Source: a virus. From it: 33,298 nucleotides of DNA. Under the pieces are notes generated by a model, which saw only the letters and a program-made list of their open reading frames with translations, was not told where the DNA came from and searched no databases. A program made the translations under genes and the position numbers. Position 1 is the stretch's first letter. Each line of letters begins with the position of its first letter. Positions 17,429 to 24,406 of the stretch are shown in pieces. The DNA lies in the IMG/VR virus record IMGVR_UViG_3300025704_000070, positions 1 to 33,298 of that record; one strand, written 5' to 3'.

Positions 17429-17614
17429 TTAAATTAAGTTCTCTTGAAATTGTATAAATTTCTCTGCTTGTTTCACAGTATCAAAACTTTTAGTTTGTAT
17501 TTCTTGATTTTTAGTTCCATAATCTGTAAACCATACAAGTTCGTACCAAGTTTCATCTTTGTCATCTGTGTTTTGAAACAATTTGTGTTTGTAAAAAATT
17601 AAATTCTTTTTCAT
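17429..17614 (-). CDS. Hypothetical protein (61 aa)
   Basis: A small protein with aromatic residues in the middle (DETWYELVWFTDYG) and a C-terminal helix KQAEKFIQFQENL. The upstream gap contains a Bacteroidetes-type promoter, so this is probably the first gene of a short transcript. The A-rich leader fits translation initiation in this host group. Function unknown. Confidence 0.55.
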   Translation of the reverse strand: MKKNLIFYKHKLFQNTDDKDETWYELVWFTDYGTKNQEIQTKSFDTVKQAEKFIQFQENLI

Positions 17615-17654
17615 TTTGTTTTGTTTTTATATTAACTTAATTATTAATATACAA

Positions 17655-17686
17655 CAAATATATATATAAAATATATAACCACCAAA
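17655..17686 (-). promoter_or_regulatory. Bacteroidetes-type promoter TTTG-N20-TATATTTG
   Basis: On the minus strand the -33 element TTTG lies at 17686-17683 and the -7 element TATATTTG (TAnnTTTG) at 17662-17655, with a 20-base spacer. It is followed about 40 bases later by ATG 17614. Element sequences and spacing match the promoter consensus of the Bacteroidetes primary sigma factor. Confidence 0.65.
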
Positions 17687-17971
17687 TTAAATAACATTAT
17701 TTTCATTCCATTCTATTTCATCTCTTAATTCATCAGCTATAAGCAATGCATCATTACGTTGTTCTCTAAATTTGCTATTCATCATTTTGCAATTCGCTAA
17801 ATGAGTTTGCAAGTTGTTTACATAAAAGAATATATCAATTAATAGTTCTTGCATTATAATTAACTCTTTGTCATCTATATTATCATTTACTTTTTTATTT
17901 AAAAGTTTAGTAAATAATATTGAGTTATTGTAAAAAGAAAGATCTTTAGTGTTTTGTATTTTATTCATCAA
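17687..17971 (-). CDS. Hypothetical helical protein (94 aa)
   Basis: The protein is predicted to be largely helical, with a hydrophobic middle (KELIIMQELLIDIFFYVNNL) and an acidic end. It overlaps the end of the upstream gene by 11 bases, which suggests coupled translation. No family recognised. Confidence 0.55.
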   Translation of the reverse strand: MMNKIQNTKDLSFYNNSILFTKLLNKKVNDNIDDKELIIMQELLIDIFFYVNNLQTHLANCKMMNSKFREQRNDALLIADELRDEIEWNENNVI

Positions 17972-18158
17972 TTTTAATTCTGTTGTTTAAAAGTTCAATA
18001 ACGCTAAATATAATGTTTTCTTTTTCTTCTTTGCTAATAGTTTTTTCTTTAACTCTTACCCAAAAATGAATTGAATCTGATGGGTTTAATATATCTTTTA
18101 ATAGATTGCCAAATTTTCTCATTGGCCTAACAATTTTATAAACTCTATTTACTTTCAT
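17961..18158 (-). CDS. Hypothetical protein (65 aa)
   Basis: A small basic protein (MKVNRVYKIVRPMRKFGNLL) followed by a helix KEEKENIIFSVIELLNN. Its start overlaps the preceding stop by one base, so it is translated with its neighbours. Function unknown. Confidence 0.55.
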   Translation of the reverse strand: MKVNRVYKIVRPMRKFGNLLKDILNPSDSIHFWVRVKEKTISKEEKENIIFSVIELLNNRIKIDE

Positions 18159-18454
18159 TATAATAATTTTAATTCTGTTTTAATATTATCTAAATACATT
18201 TTTTGCATTTTATCATTTTCTTTAACAACTTGATTAATTATAAAAGGAAGATCTTTAAATAATTGATCTGTGTTATATATTAACCATTTGTCATCTCCGT
18301 AGCCTATATGCATTTCGCCATCGCTACAATATAGATTAGAAGTTTCGTGTATGTAAGTAGTTTTTCCAAATTTATATTCTTTAGCTTCTTTTAATTGTTT
18401 TTTCAAATCTCTTATTAAAAAGATAGCATTAGCTAATTTTTTTTTATCTGTCAT
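18158..18454 (-). CDS. Hypothetical protein (98 aa)
   Basis: An N-terminal coiled helix (ANAIFLIRDLKKQLKEAKEY) is followed by a short beta-rich centre (KFGKTTYIHETSNLYC) and a C-terminal helix. It begins 3 bases after the 50-residue gene. No domain recognised. Confidence 0.55.
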   Translation of the reverse strand: MTDKKKLANAIFLIRDLKKQLKEAKEYKFGKTTYIHETSNLYCSDGEMHIGYGDDKWLIYNTDQLFKDLPFIINQVVKENDKMQKMYLDNIKTELKLL

Positions 18455-18457
18455 AAT

Positions 18458-18610
18458 TTAAGAATGTTGATACCTAAAGTTTGCAATGTTTTTATAAGAT
18501 TTAACCACCCATTCTTTTTGGTATGGCCTTAAATTTTCTGCTGTTAATAGCATTTTTAAAGTTGATTCAACATCTATTAAAGCTGAGTTATCTTCGAAAG
18601 TTAGTTTCAT
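18458..18610 (-). CDS. Hypothetical protein (50 aa), first gene after a promoter
   Basis: ATG 18610 to TAA 18458. The sequence MKLTFEDNSALIDVESTLKM is followed by RPYQKEWVVKSYKNIA. It lies directly downstream of a TTTG-N20-TATATTTG promoter and 3 bases upstream of the next start, which supports a real small gene. Function unknown. Confidence 0.6.
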   Translation of the reverse strand: MKLTFEDNSALIDVESTLKMLLTAENLRPYQKEWVVKSYKNIANFRYQHS

Positions 18611-18637
18611 TTTATTAAGTTTTGATTAATGATATAA

Positions 18638-18669
18638 CAAATATATATATAATATATTTAATATACAAA
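18638..18669 (-). promoter_or_regulatory. Bacteroidetes-type promoter TTTG-N20-TATATTTG
   Basis: TTTG at 18669-18666 and TATATTTG at 18645-18638 on the minus strand, with a 20-base spacer identical in length to the promoter at 17655-17686. The transcript would open the small-gene block 18610-17687. Confidence 0.7.
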
Positions 18670-18670
18670 C

Positions 18671-18805
18671 TTAATTTATCTTGTCAGGATCCGGCGCCCA
18701 TTCTAAATAATTACATTTTTTACATAACCAAATAAAACCATTTTGAGCAGAACCTATGTAAACGTAATCATTATCGCATTTTTTACATTGTTTATTGTAT
18801 GGCAT
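18671..18805 (-). CDS. Small zinc-ribbon protein (44 aa)
   Basis: ATG 18805 to TAA 18671, overlapping the end of the terminase gene by 14 bases. The protein has two CxxC knuckles (QCKKC at residues 6-10 and LCKKC at 27-31), the pattern of a minimal zinc ribbon. It is the last gene of the packaging transcript. Such proteins may bind nucleic acid or other proteins; the partner is unknown. Confidence 0.65.
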   Translation of the reverse strand: MPYNKQCKKCDNDYVYIGSAQNGFIWLCKKCNYLEWAPDPDKIN

Positions 18806-19955
18806 ATCTTCCAAAATTAGGTCTTGATAGTATTGAATAAGTTGCGTAACGCACTGCGTCTGTAATGTGGTTATTTTTATCCTCAGGAATGTTAGTTAAA
18901 TTTCCTGTTCTATCTTGTTTCCATTTATAATTTCTAAACTCTTGAATAGCATTTTTTGAATCAGATGTAATATGAATCTTATATCTTTTTAATAAATCAA
19001 TTCCGGCATTAACTGAATCTTTGCCTTTTAAACTTGGAAATATATTCCAACCCATTCTACGCAATTCAGCAATTAAGCGAGGTTCTGCTGAATCAAAATA
19101 GATCTGTTGTCTTTGGATCCCAACCTCTTTAAATGTTTTATGTATATCAAGTGTTGTCATCATTGTTCTATATAGATGCTCTTTAATATATAAATTATAA
19201 TCTTTAATATAAACACTAACTAAAGTTGAAGGATCATTTGTAAATCCTGCATCTGCGCCATAACTAATAAACTTCGCATCATCTGGTATTTTATTTATCT
19301 CAACATATTTAAAAATTGTATTGATGCTCGTTGCTCTCTCGCCTAATCCATAAATTTGCCAATACTGATCATCTGTTTCTTTTAATCTCTCAATCTCAAG
19401 TTTTATAATATCCTCTAAAAAAGGGTTATCTAAATAAGTTGTCTTATAAAAATCGCAATCTTCTCTTGTAAGAACTTGATCATATATCCAATGATACTCA
19501 TCTGAGGGGTTAAAATCTAATATAACTCTTTCTTGTGTTCTAAAGATTAATTGTCTCCAGTCATCAATATATAATTCATTTCCCTCATTAATAAAAAGTA
19601 GATCTCTTTTTCTTCCTCTAATTTTTTGCGATTGATCTAACGATGTAAATTCAACTAAGTTGCCAAAAAGATTATACTCGCTATTTGATTTGTTATGAAA
19701 ATCCTCTCTGTATATTTGATGTTGATTTAATATCTGTAAAAAATCTCTTAATACTGTTGCTCTTAAACTTGGAAATGTTTTACGGCAAATAGTTATTATT
19801 TTATTTCTATTATTAATACAATAATGAAAAATTATATAAAGAAGAATATTATATGTCTTTCCTGATCGAGTTCCGCCCTGCTCAACTATTATTTTTTTAT
19901 TGCTATTTACTAAATGCTTATAAACAATATTAGTCTGAATCTTCGGTTTTATCAA
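18792..19955 (-). CDS. terL: Terminase large subunit
   Basis: The 387-residue packaging motor has Walker A GGTRSGKT at residues 27-34, Walker B DLLFINE at 118-124, and a C-terminal RNase H-like nuclease. That nuclease has SYGADAGFTNDPSTL near residue 232, IYFDSAEP near 281 and DKNNHITDAVRY near 366 providing the acidic metal ligands. This matches the PBSX-type Terminase_3 family, and the length is normal. It overlaps the small subunit gene by 26 bases. It cuts concatemeric phage DNA and drives it into the prohead. Confidence 0.92.
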   Translation of the reverse strand: MIKPKIQTNIVYKHLVNSNKKIIVEQGGTRSGKTYNILLYIIFHYCINNRNKIITICRKTFPSLRATVLRDFLQILNQHQIYREDFHNKSNSEYNLFGNLVEFTSLDQSQKIRGRKRDLLFINEGNELYIDDWRQLIFRTQERVILDFNPSDEYHWIYDQVLTREDCDFYKTTYLDNPFLEDIIKLEIERLKETDDQYWQIYGLGERATSINTIFKYVEINKIPDDAKFISYGADAGFTNDPSTLVSVYIKDYNLYIKEHLYRTMMTTLDIHKTFKEVGIQRQQIYFDSAEPRLIAELRRMGWNIFPSLKGKDSVNAGIDLLKRYKIHITSDSKNAIQEFRNYKWKQDRTGNLTNIPEDKNNHITDAVRYATYSILSRPNFGRYAIQ

Positions 19956-20286
19956 TTATCTCAATTTGAAAGTTAGTTGGCATTCCGTCTGCTCCTGTTA
20001 TTTCTTGTCTTTCGATATAGCCTCTTTTCTTGCCTTTTGTTTTAAGATAAAAAATTGTTGCAGCTGTTGAGTTTTCAGATATTTGTTTATGCAATTGGCT
20101 CTCAGCAAAATCTAATGCAACATTTTGTAGATCATCAACTTTCTTTTTAAAAGACTCATCATTATTATACCAATCGTAATAAGTTGTTCTTCCTATCTCA
20201 GTTTTTTTACAAGCTGTTGTTACAACCCCTAAGCTCTTTTCTAATGCTTCTAATAATGCTTTTTTACTATGTTCGGTTTTGTTCAT
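19930..20286 (-). CDS. terS: Terminase small subunit
   Basis: The 118-residue protein has an N-terminal helix-turn-helix region (KSLGVVTTACKKTEIGRTTY) followed by helices and TAATIFYLKTKGKKRGYIER. That last pattern is common in small terminase subunits linked to PBSX-type large subunits. It would bind phage DNA and start packaging. It overlaps the upstream modification gene by 4 bases and the large subunit by 26 bases, so modification and packaging genes share a transcript. Confidence 0.75.
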   Translation of the reverse strand: MNKTEHSKKALLEALEKSLGVVTTACKKTEIGRTTYYDWYNNDESFKKKVDDLQNVALDFAESQLHKQISENSTAATIFYLKTKGKKRGYIERQEITGADGMPTNFQIEIIDKTEDSD

Positions 20287-21122
20287 CTTATTGAGCTTAA
20301 AAATTCATTTCTAACAACAGAATCCTCTTTAAATTTTCCTAACAATTTATTTGTAGTTGTTTGAGTATTATGTTTTTTTACTCCTCTCATTTCCATACAC
20401 ATATGCACTGCGGTTAATGATACGGCAACCCCCTTTGGATCTAATTCATTCCAAAGAAACTCTGCTACCTGAGTTGTTATTCTTTCTTGATTTTGTAATC
20501 GCCTTGAATATGTTTCAAGAGTTCTTGCCAATTTAGATAATCCTACTATCTTTTTATTTGGTATATAAGCAATGTGGCCCTTGCCAAAGAAAGGTGCTAT
20601 ATGATGTTCGCATAAAGAATGAAAAGGAATATTTTTTTGTATTATCATTTCATCGTAGCCCTCGCCCTCAAATGATGTGCAATTCCATTTAGGTGGATTT
20701 AAAAACTCTTTAAAAAATTTAACATATCTTTTAGGTGTTTCTCTTAATCCCTCTCTTGTAACATCTTCTCCAAAATATTGTAAGAGTCTTGTGATATTAT
20801 CTTCTACAGTTTCATCTGTATCTTTTTCTTTAACCTCCCAAGGAAAAACTAACCATTGATTTTGTAGCTCAATTCTTTTATCTATTAAAGCAACAAAAGG
20901 TTTGTCATATTTTTTATATTTTAATTTAGTTGCACCGCTATCAATAAGATCATCAATTATAATATCAGCATCTTCTATTTTATCAACTGCTCTACCTGTC
21001 ATTCCTGATACTATTTGCCCTCCTCTTGGCACTCCAAAAAATGTTTTATCCTTTGGTGTATTCTCAAGTATAGTTTTTAAGCGATCATAAACGACCTCCC
21101 AACTTACGTAACTTTTTTCCAT
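20283..21122 (-). CDS. folE: Phosphoribosyltransferase-GTP cyclohydrolase I fusion
   Basis: The C-terminal part (about residues 101-279) is GTP cyclohydrolase I, which converts GTP to dihydroneopterin triphosphate, the first step towards preQ0. Zinc ligands Cys171 and His174 (in HSLCEHH), His173 and Cys242 (in AVHMCMEMRG) are all present. The N-terminal part (residues 1-96) is a compact type I phosphoribosyltransferase-like domain: GVPRGG at residues 30-35 resembles the pyrophosphate loop, and IIIDDLIDSGAT at 54-65 is the PRPP-binding motif. It is much shorter than usual for this fold. The fusion sits in the queE-terS interval. The domain might turn guanine into GMP, feeding GTP back to the same pathway, or act on preQ0; both ideas are inference. 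Confidence 0.88.
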   Translation of the reverse strand: MEKSYVSWEVVYDRLKTILENTPKDKTFFGVPRGGQIVSGMTGRAVDKIEDADIIIDDLIDSGATKLKYKKYDKPFVALIDKRIELQNQWLVFPWEVKEKDTDETVEDNITRLLQYFGEDVTREGLRETPKRYVKFFKEFLNPPKWNCTSFEGEGYDEMIIQKNIPFHSLCEHHIAPFFGKGHIAYIPNKKIVGLSKLARTLETYSRRLQNQERITTQVAEFLWNELDPKGVAVSLTAVHMCMEMRGVKKHNTQTTTNKLLGKFKEDSVVRNEFLSSIR

Positions 21123-21219
21123 AAATTAATTTGATTAATAATAATACAATAAATATTGTAAAGATGTTAATGTGATGCGAATGCTCGCAAAATCCTAAAA
21201 TGTGTTTTATAATTTCCAT
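21085..21219 (-). CDS. Small single-pass membrane protein (44 aa)
   Basis: ATG 21219 lies 2 bases after the queE stop; TGA at 21085 is inside the next gene, an overlap of 38 bases. Residues 1-17 include a CEHSHH cluster, followed by a hydrophobic helix (INIFTIFIVLLLIKLIYG) and a basic tail (KKLRKLGGRL), as in small membrane proteins oriented with the tail inside. Whether it serves the modification pathway is unknown. It might instead be a chance frame, but the tight junction argues for a gene. Confidence 0.5.
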   Translation of the reverse strand: MEIIKHILGFCEHSHHINIFTIFIVLLLIKLIYGKKLRKLGGRL

Positions 21220-21221
21220 AA

Positions 21222-21953
21222 TTAAACTCCTGTTTTTTTATTCCAAATTTCTATATGTAACCTTGTTGTGAAATTAACATAATTTTTTATTGCTAACTCT
21301 ACAACATTTAATTTATTCTCATTTAGTAGATCTTGATTTTCTCCTGCAGGCATTAAATATATTTTATTTTTATCTACTATATCATAATAAAGCTCTTTAA
21401 CCTCATTCCATTCTTTTAAATCGTTTATGACAAATTTAAAAATTGAGTTATGTTTATTAAGTTCTTTTATAATCTCTGGTTTAAATGTCATTGCCCTATC
21501 ATTACCTGAATTTAAAAGTTTAGGACTACAATTCCATAAATCAATATTAAGTAATAAATATTCGTTAGGCATTATTGTTCCGTTAGTTTCTACTTCAAAA
21601 TAAGCAAAAGGATTAACTTCTTGGTAAACGTATTTCATAAACTCTTCTAAACCTTTTTGTTGCATTGTTGGTTCCCCACCTGTTAAAATAATGTGAGCGC
21701 CTTGTTTTATTGCTTCTATACATTCTTTATCTAATATTTCATTAACATTTTTTGAGGTTGCTTTCATCCATACCTCTATTGTATCGCATCTAAATTCTGC
21801 TCCGTTATGTAACTCTCCATCGAATTGAGTTCCCATTCCTCCGCACATTAAATTACAACCTCCAAGCCTAACAAATACACTTGGGATCCCAACAGTCTTG
21901 CCCTCTCCTTGGATTGAGTAAAATACCTCGCTAATCGCTAATTTTTGGCTCAT
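21222..21953 (-). CDS. queE: 7-carboxy-7-deazaguanine synthase (QueE)
   Basis: The 243-residue radical SAM enzyme makes 7-carboxy-7-deazaguanine from 6-carboxytetrahydropterin, the third step to preQ0. The N-terminal FYSIQGEGKTVGIPSVFVR is a strong QueE signature. LTGGEP near residue 92 and the FEVETNGT segment near 119 complete the SAM-binding fold. The cluster cysteines are Cys33, Cys37 and Cys56, where Cys56 begins the usual CDT motif. Eighteen residues separate the second and third Cys instead of two. The start overlaps queD by 23 bases. Confidence 0.9.
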   Translation of the reverse strand: MSQKLAISEVFYSIQGEGKTVGIPSVFVRLGGCNLMCGGMGTQFDGELHNGAEFRCDTIEVWMKATSKNVNEILDKECIEAIKQGAHIILTGGEPTMQQKGLEEFMKYVYQEVNPFAYFEVETNGTIMPNEYLLLNIDLWNCSPKLLNSGNDRAMTFKPEIIKELNKHNSIFKFVINDLKEWNEVKELYYDIVDKNKIYLMPAGENQDLLNENKLNVVELAIKNYVNFTTRLHIEIWNKKTGV

Positions 21954-22344
21954 ATATTATTTTACTTGTTTTTGTTTCAGCTAATTCTATTCTTTCAATT
22001 GGCATCTTAGCTTCGTTTTTGATTCTATTGAATAACCATATTGCCATATTCTCTGCAGATGATTCAAAAGGAACTTCTCTGTATGGCTCATTTGCAAATT
22101 TTAATATATCGCAAAGTGGATCCTCATTCCATAATATAAAATAATGATCATAGTATTTTATTATTGGCTCTACTTTTTTGTCAATATCGCTAAATAACAT
22201 TGTAACGCCATTTACCATTGTATCAAAATTAAATACGCATTTAACATCATAAGTATGGCCGTGTAATCTCCCGCATTTTTCTCCTGCAGTTTTATTTCTG
22301 TGGCCTGCATAAAAATAATATTTCTTTTCAATTTTCATATCCAA
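21931..22344 (-). CDS. queD: 6-carboxy-5,6,7,8-tetrahydropterin synthase (QueD)
   Basis: The 137-residue protein of the 6-pyruvoyltetrahydropterin synthase fold converts dihydroneopterin triphosphate to 6-carboxytetrahydropterin. Zinc ligands are His15 (in FYAGH), His28 and His30 (in LHGHTY); Cys24 is the catalytic nucleophile, and DH at 66-67 and a Glu in ELAETKTS complete the site. Length is normal. It overlaps queC by 10 bases and queE by 23, so the three are translated together. A second ATG at codon 3 is an alternative start. Confidence 0.92.
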   Translation of the reverse strand: MDMKIEKKYYFYAGHRNKTAGEKCGRLHGHTYDVKCVFNFDTMVNGVTMLFSDIDKKVEPIIKYYDHYFILWNEDPLCDILKFANEPYREVPFESSAENMAIWLFNRIKNEAKMPIERIELAETKTSKIIYEPKISD

Positions 22345-23000
22345 CCTTTTTCTTTAGCTATATAAAAACCTTTTACTCTAAGCTCTGTTGCAGGATTATC
22401 TTTATTTCCATAACCCCATTCGTTTTTTGTCATATCGCCATTGTAATCAGTTAATGTGTCATTTATAATAATATCTAAACAATTTAAATCATTTGCCATT
22501 TTCCAAGTTTCTGCTTTATCTAAATACATTAAAGGTGTATGGATCCTATAATCTCCTGCACCTAAGCCTAAAGATAAAGTAGTTTGTAATGAATCAATAG
22601 TTGTTTTTCTACAATCAGGATAGCCACTATAATCTGTTTGGCAAACTCCTGTAATTAAATCATTAATTCCTTGCTCTGCTCCATAACTTGCTGCAATAGT
22701 TAAAAATAGTATATTCCTGCCTGATGTAAAAGATGCCGGCAAACTATCATCAATGTAAGATGCTTTCGAATGATCTGAATGTTCTGTTAATGATGATGAT
22801 GCTAACAAACCTTTTATGTCAAATATTTTATATTTTATATTTAATCTTGATGATATTTTTTTAGCCTGTTTTAATTCTTGTTTATGGCTTTGTCCATAAT
22901 CAAAACCTATGGCCTCTACATAATCAAAATGTTTATTGGCCCAATACAAACAAGTTGTTGAGTCTTGCCCTCCTGATAATAATACTAATGCTTTTTTCAT
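22335..23000 (-). CDS. queC: 7-cyano-7-deazaguanine (preQ0) synthase (QueC)
   Basis: The 221-residue ATP-dependent enzyme converts 7-carboxy-7-deazaguanine and ammonia to preQ0. The PP-loop SGGQDST lies at residues 9-15, FDYGQSH at 33-39 and SGRNILFL at 93-100, all QueC hallmarks. In the family, four Cys near the C-terminus bind zinc. Here the aligned positions are Asp185 (in TLTDYNGD), Asn199, Asn202 and Thr205 (in WGYGNKDNPATELR), so none is Cys although the surrounding residues are kept. It lies 0 bases after dpdA and overlaps queD. No amidotransferase domain is fused. Confidence 0.9.
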   Translation of the reverse strand: MKKALVLLSGGQDSTTCLYWANKHFDYVEAIGFDYGQSHKQELKQAKKISSRLNIKYKIFDIKGLLASSSLTEHSDHSKASYIDDSLPASFTSGRNILFLTIAASYGAEQGINDLITGVCQTDYSGYPDCRKTTIDSLQTTLSLGLGAGDYRIHTPLMYLDKAETWKMANDLNCLDIIINDTLTDYNGDMTKNEWGYGNKDNPATELRVKGFYIAKEKGWI

Positions 23001-23870
23001 TTATAAATTGTTTTCTGCGTATTGGCTAAACTTTAACCATTCTGTAAAATTATGCAATGCGCCTTTTCTTCCTTTTAATCTTTTGCCCTTTGGCTCTATT
23101 TTTGTTAGGGTATTATTTTTAAATAAATATAAAAACCCCCCTCTATTACCATAAACCCAAGCAGTAGAGTCAACAGAATAAAACTTATATTTTTGTAAAC
23201 CTTTTAAATTTGTAAAACCTAATCCGTGAACTTTACAATTATTCTCTCTTGCTATTCTTAATAATAAAGAAAATATATCGTATTCATTTTGTTTAATCTC
23301 TTTAGTTACTATACCGCCTATAGAAACATAATCATATTCTTTTACCATTTTATGCCAATAATCTAAGCCTCTACTTTTATGCCAAACAGGAATACTTTTT
23401 TTATTAGTTAATCTCTCTAATTTATTTCTTAATCTTTCAACCTCTTTAATACCTACAACACTGTCAATATCTAATTCAATAAATAAATCAATCTTGTGTT
23501 TATTAATAAATTCAGCATAATTTTCAATATAACGATCCCAATCAGGAGATTCTTTTAAACCATTTAAATAAGTAAAAGCTCCTGAGTCAAGTAAGAAATC
23601 TTTAAAAAAAGGTCTAAGATTTAATATCCATTCATCTTGGCCTTTTAAATAAAAGTAACTTTCAAGAATTAATGGTTTATGAGTTTGGATTAATTCGTTG
23701 TAATCCCCTGCCCATTTATAACCAGAATTGCCACCTGCTAAATATACTTTCATTGCTTCTTTCCAATAGTTTTTTATATTGCCTGCTGTCGTTGCTCCTG
23801 ATAAATATAATTTCATTAATGTTTTCCAGAGAGGAGACAAAGGTCCTCGAATGCATATATAAATTTGCAT
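23001..23870 (-). CDS. dpdA: DNA-guanine transglycosylase DpdA (7-deazaguanine insertion in DNA)
   Basis: The protein belongs to the TGT-like fold of phage DpdA, which swaps guanine in DNA for a 7-deazaguanine base. LLDSGAFTYL gives Asp95, the probable general acid/base. IELDIDS, the VSIGGIV segment at 181-187 and HGLGFTN follow. SVDSTAW supplies Asp233, matching the TGT nucleophile. Zinc cysteines of tRNA TGT are absent, as in phage members. The first 39 residues are odd: Met1, Met19 and Met40 each begin an MxxY-type segment (QIYICIRG, KLYLSGATT, KVYLAGGNS). Relatives I recall begin like Met40 (position 23753). It starts 3 bases after the ParB-like gene and abuts queC. Confidence 0.85.
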   Translation of the reverse strand: MQIYICIRGPLSPLWKTLMKLYLSGATTAGNIKNYWKEAMKVYLAGGNSGYKWAGDYNELIQTHKPLILESYFYLKGQDEWILNLRPFFKDFLLDSGAFTYLNGLKESPDWDRYIENYAEFINKHKIDLFIELDIDSVVGIKEVERLRNKLERLTNKKSIPVWHKSRGLDYWHKMVKEYDYVSIGGIVTKEIKQNEYDIFSLLLRIARENNCKVHGLGFTNLKGLQKYKFYSVDSTAWVYGNRGGFLYLFKNNTLTKIEPKGKRLKGRKGALHNFTEWLKFSQYAENNL

Positions 23871-23873
23871 TAT

Positions 23874-24404
23874 CTATTTTAATAAATTAAATATAATATC
23901 TTCTTTGCTTCCCTCTTTTTTGTTTAATTGATCTATTACAAAATTATAATCTTTTTCATTATACTCTAAAATTATTTTATTTGTTTCTTCTTTATCTTCC
24001 ATATCATCAGAAAAGAAATCATCAAGATCAATATCTTTAGTGTCCCAAACATCTAAACCCCATTCGTTAAGATCTGAGTTTTCAAATTGATTCGCTAATA
24101 TATCCCAATCCCATTCTCCAAAACCTACATTGTCTTTTATAATAAATTCTTTTTTTTGTTTATCAGTTAAATCCTCAGCCCTTAACACATAAACTTCTTT
24201 AAAACCTGCTTTTATTGAGGCTTTAAATCTCATATTGCCACCCAATATAACATTATTCTCATCAACTACTATCGGTCTTAAATTCATCATTTTAGGAAAT
24301 TCTTTGATGCTTTCAACTAATTTGCTAAATTTTTGATCTTTAATTAATCGAGGATTATTTAAATTTGATTTTATTTCTGATACTTTAATTTTTATAGCTT
24401 TCAT
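23874..24404 (-). CDS. ParB/Srx-like domain protein, possible DpdB-type partner of DpdA
   Basis: The 176-residue protein has an N-terminal ParB/sulfiredoxin-like domain: IKVSEIKSNLNNPR at residues 5-18, then LRPIVVDENNVILGGNMRF at 42-60, with the usual DGxxR site as GGNMRF. A helical stretch KKEFIIKDNVGFGEWDWDIL and an acidic tail follow. In phages this family is often near terminase or DNA modification genes. In the bacterial dpd system, DpdB carries a ParB-like domain and works with DpdA. Its position 3 bases upstream of dpdA makes such a link plausible. A CGTTATAT motif lies 2 bases before its start. Confidence 0.75.
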   Translation of the reverse strand: MKAIKIKVSEIKSNLNNPRLIKDQKFSKLVESIKEFPKMMNLRPIVVDENNVILGGNMRFKASIKAGFKEVYVLRAEDLTDKQKKEFIIKDNVGFGEWDWDILANQFENSDLNEWGLDVWDTKDIDLDDFFSDDMEDKEETNKIILEYNEKDYNFVIDQLNKKEGSKEDIIFNLLK

Positions 24405-24406
24405 AT

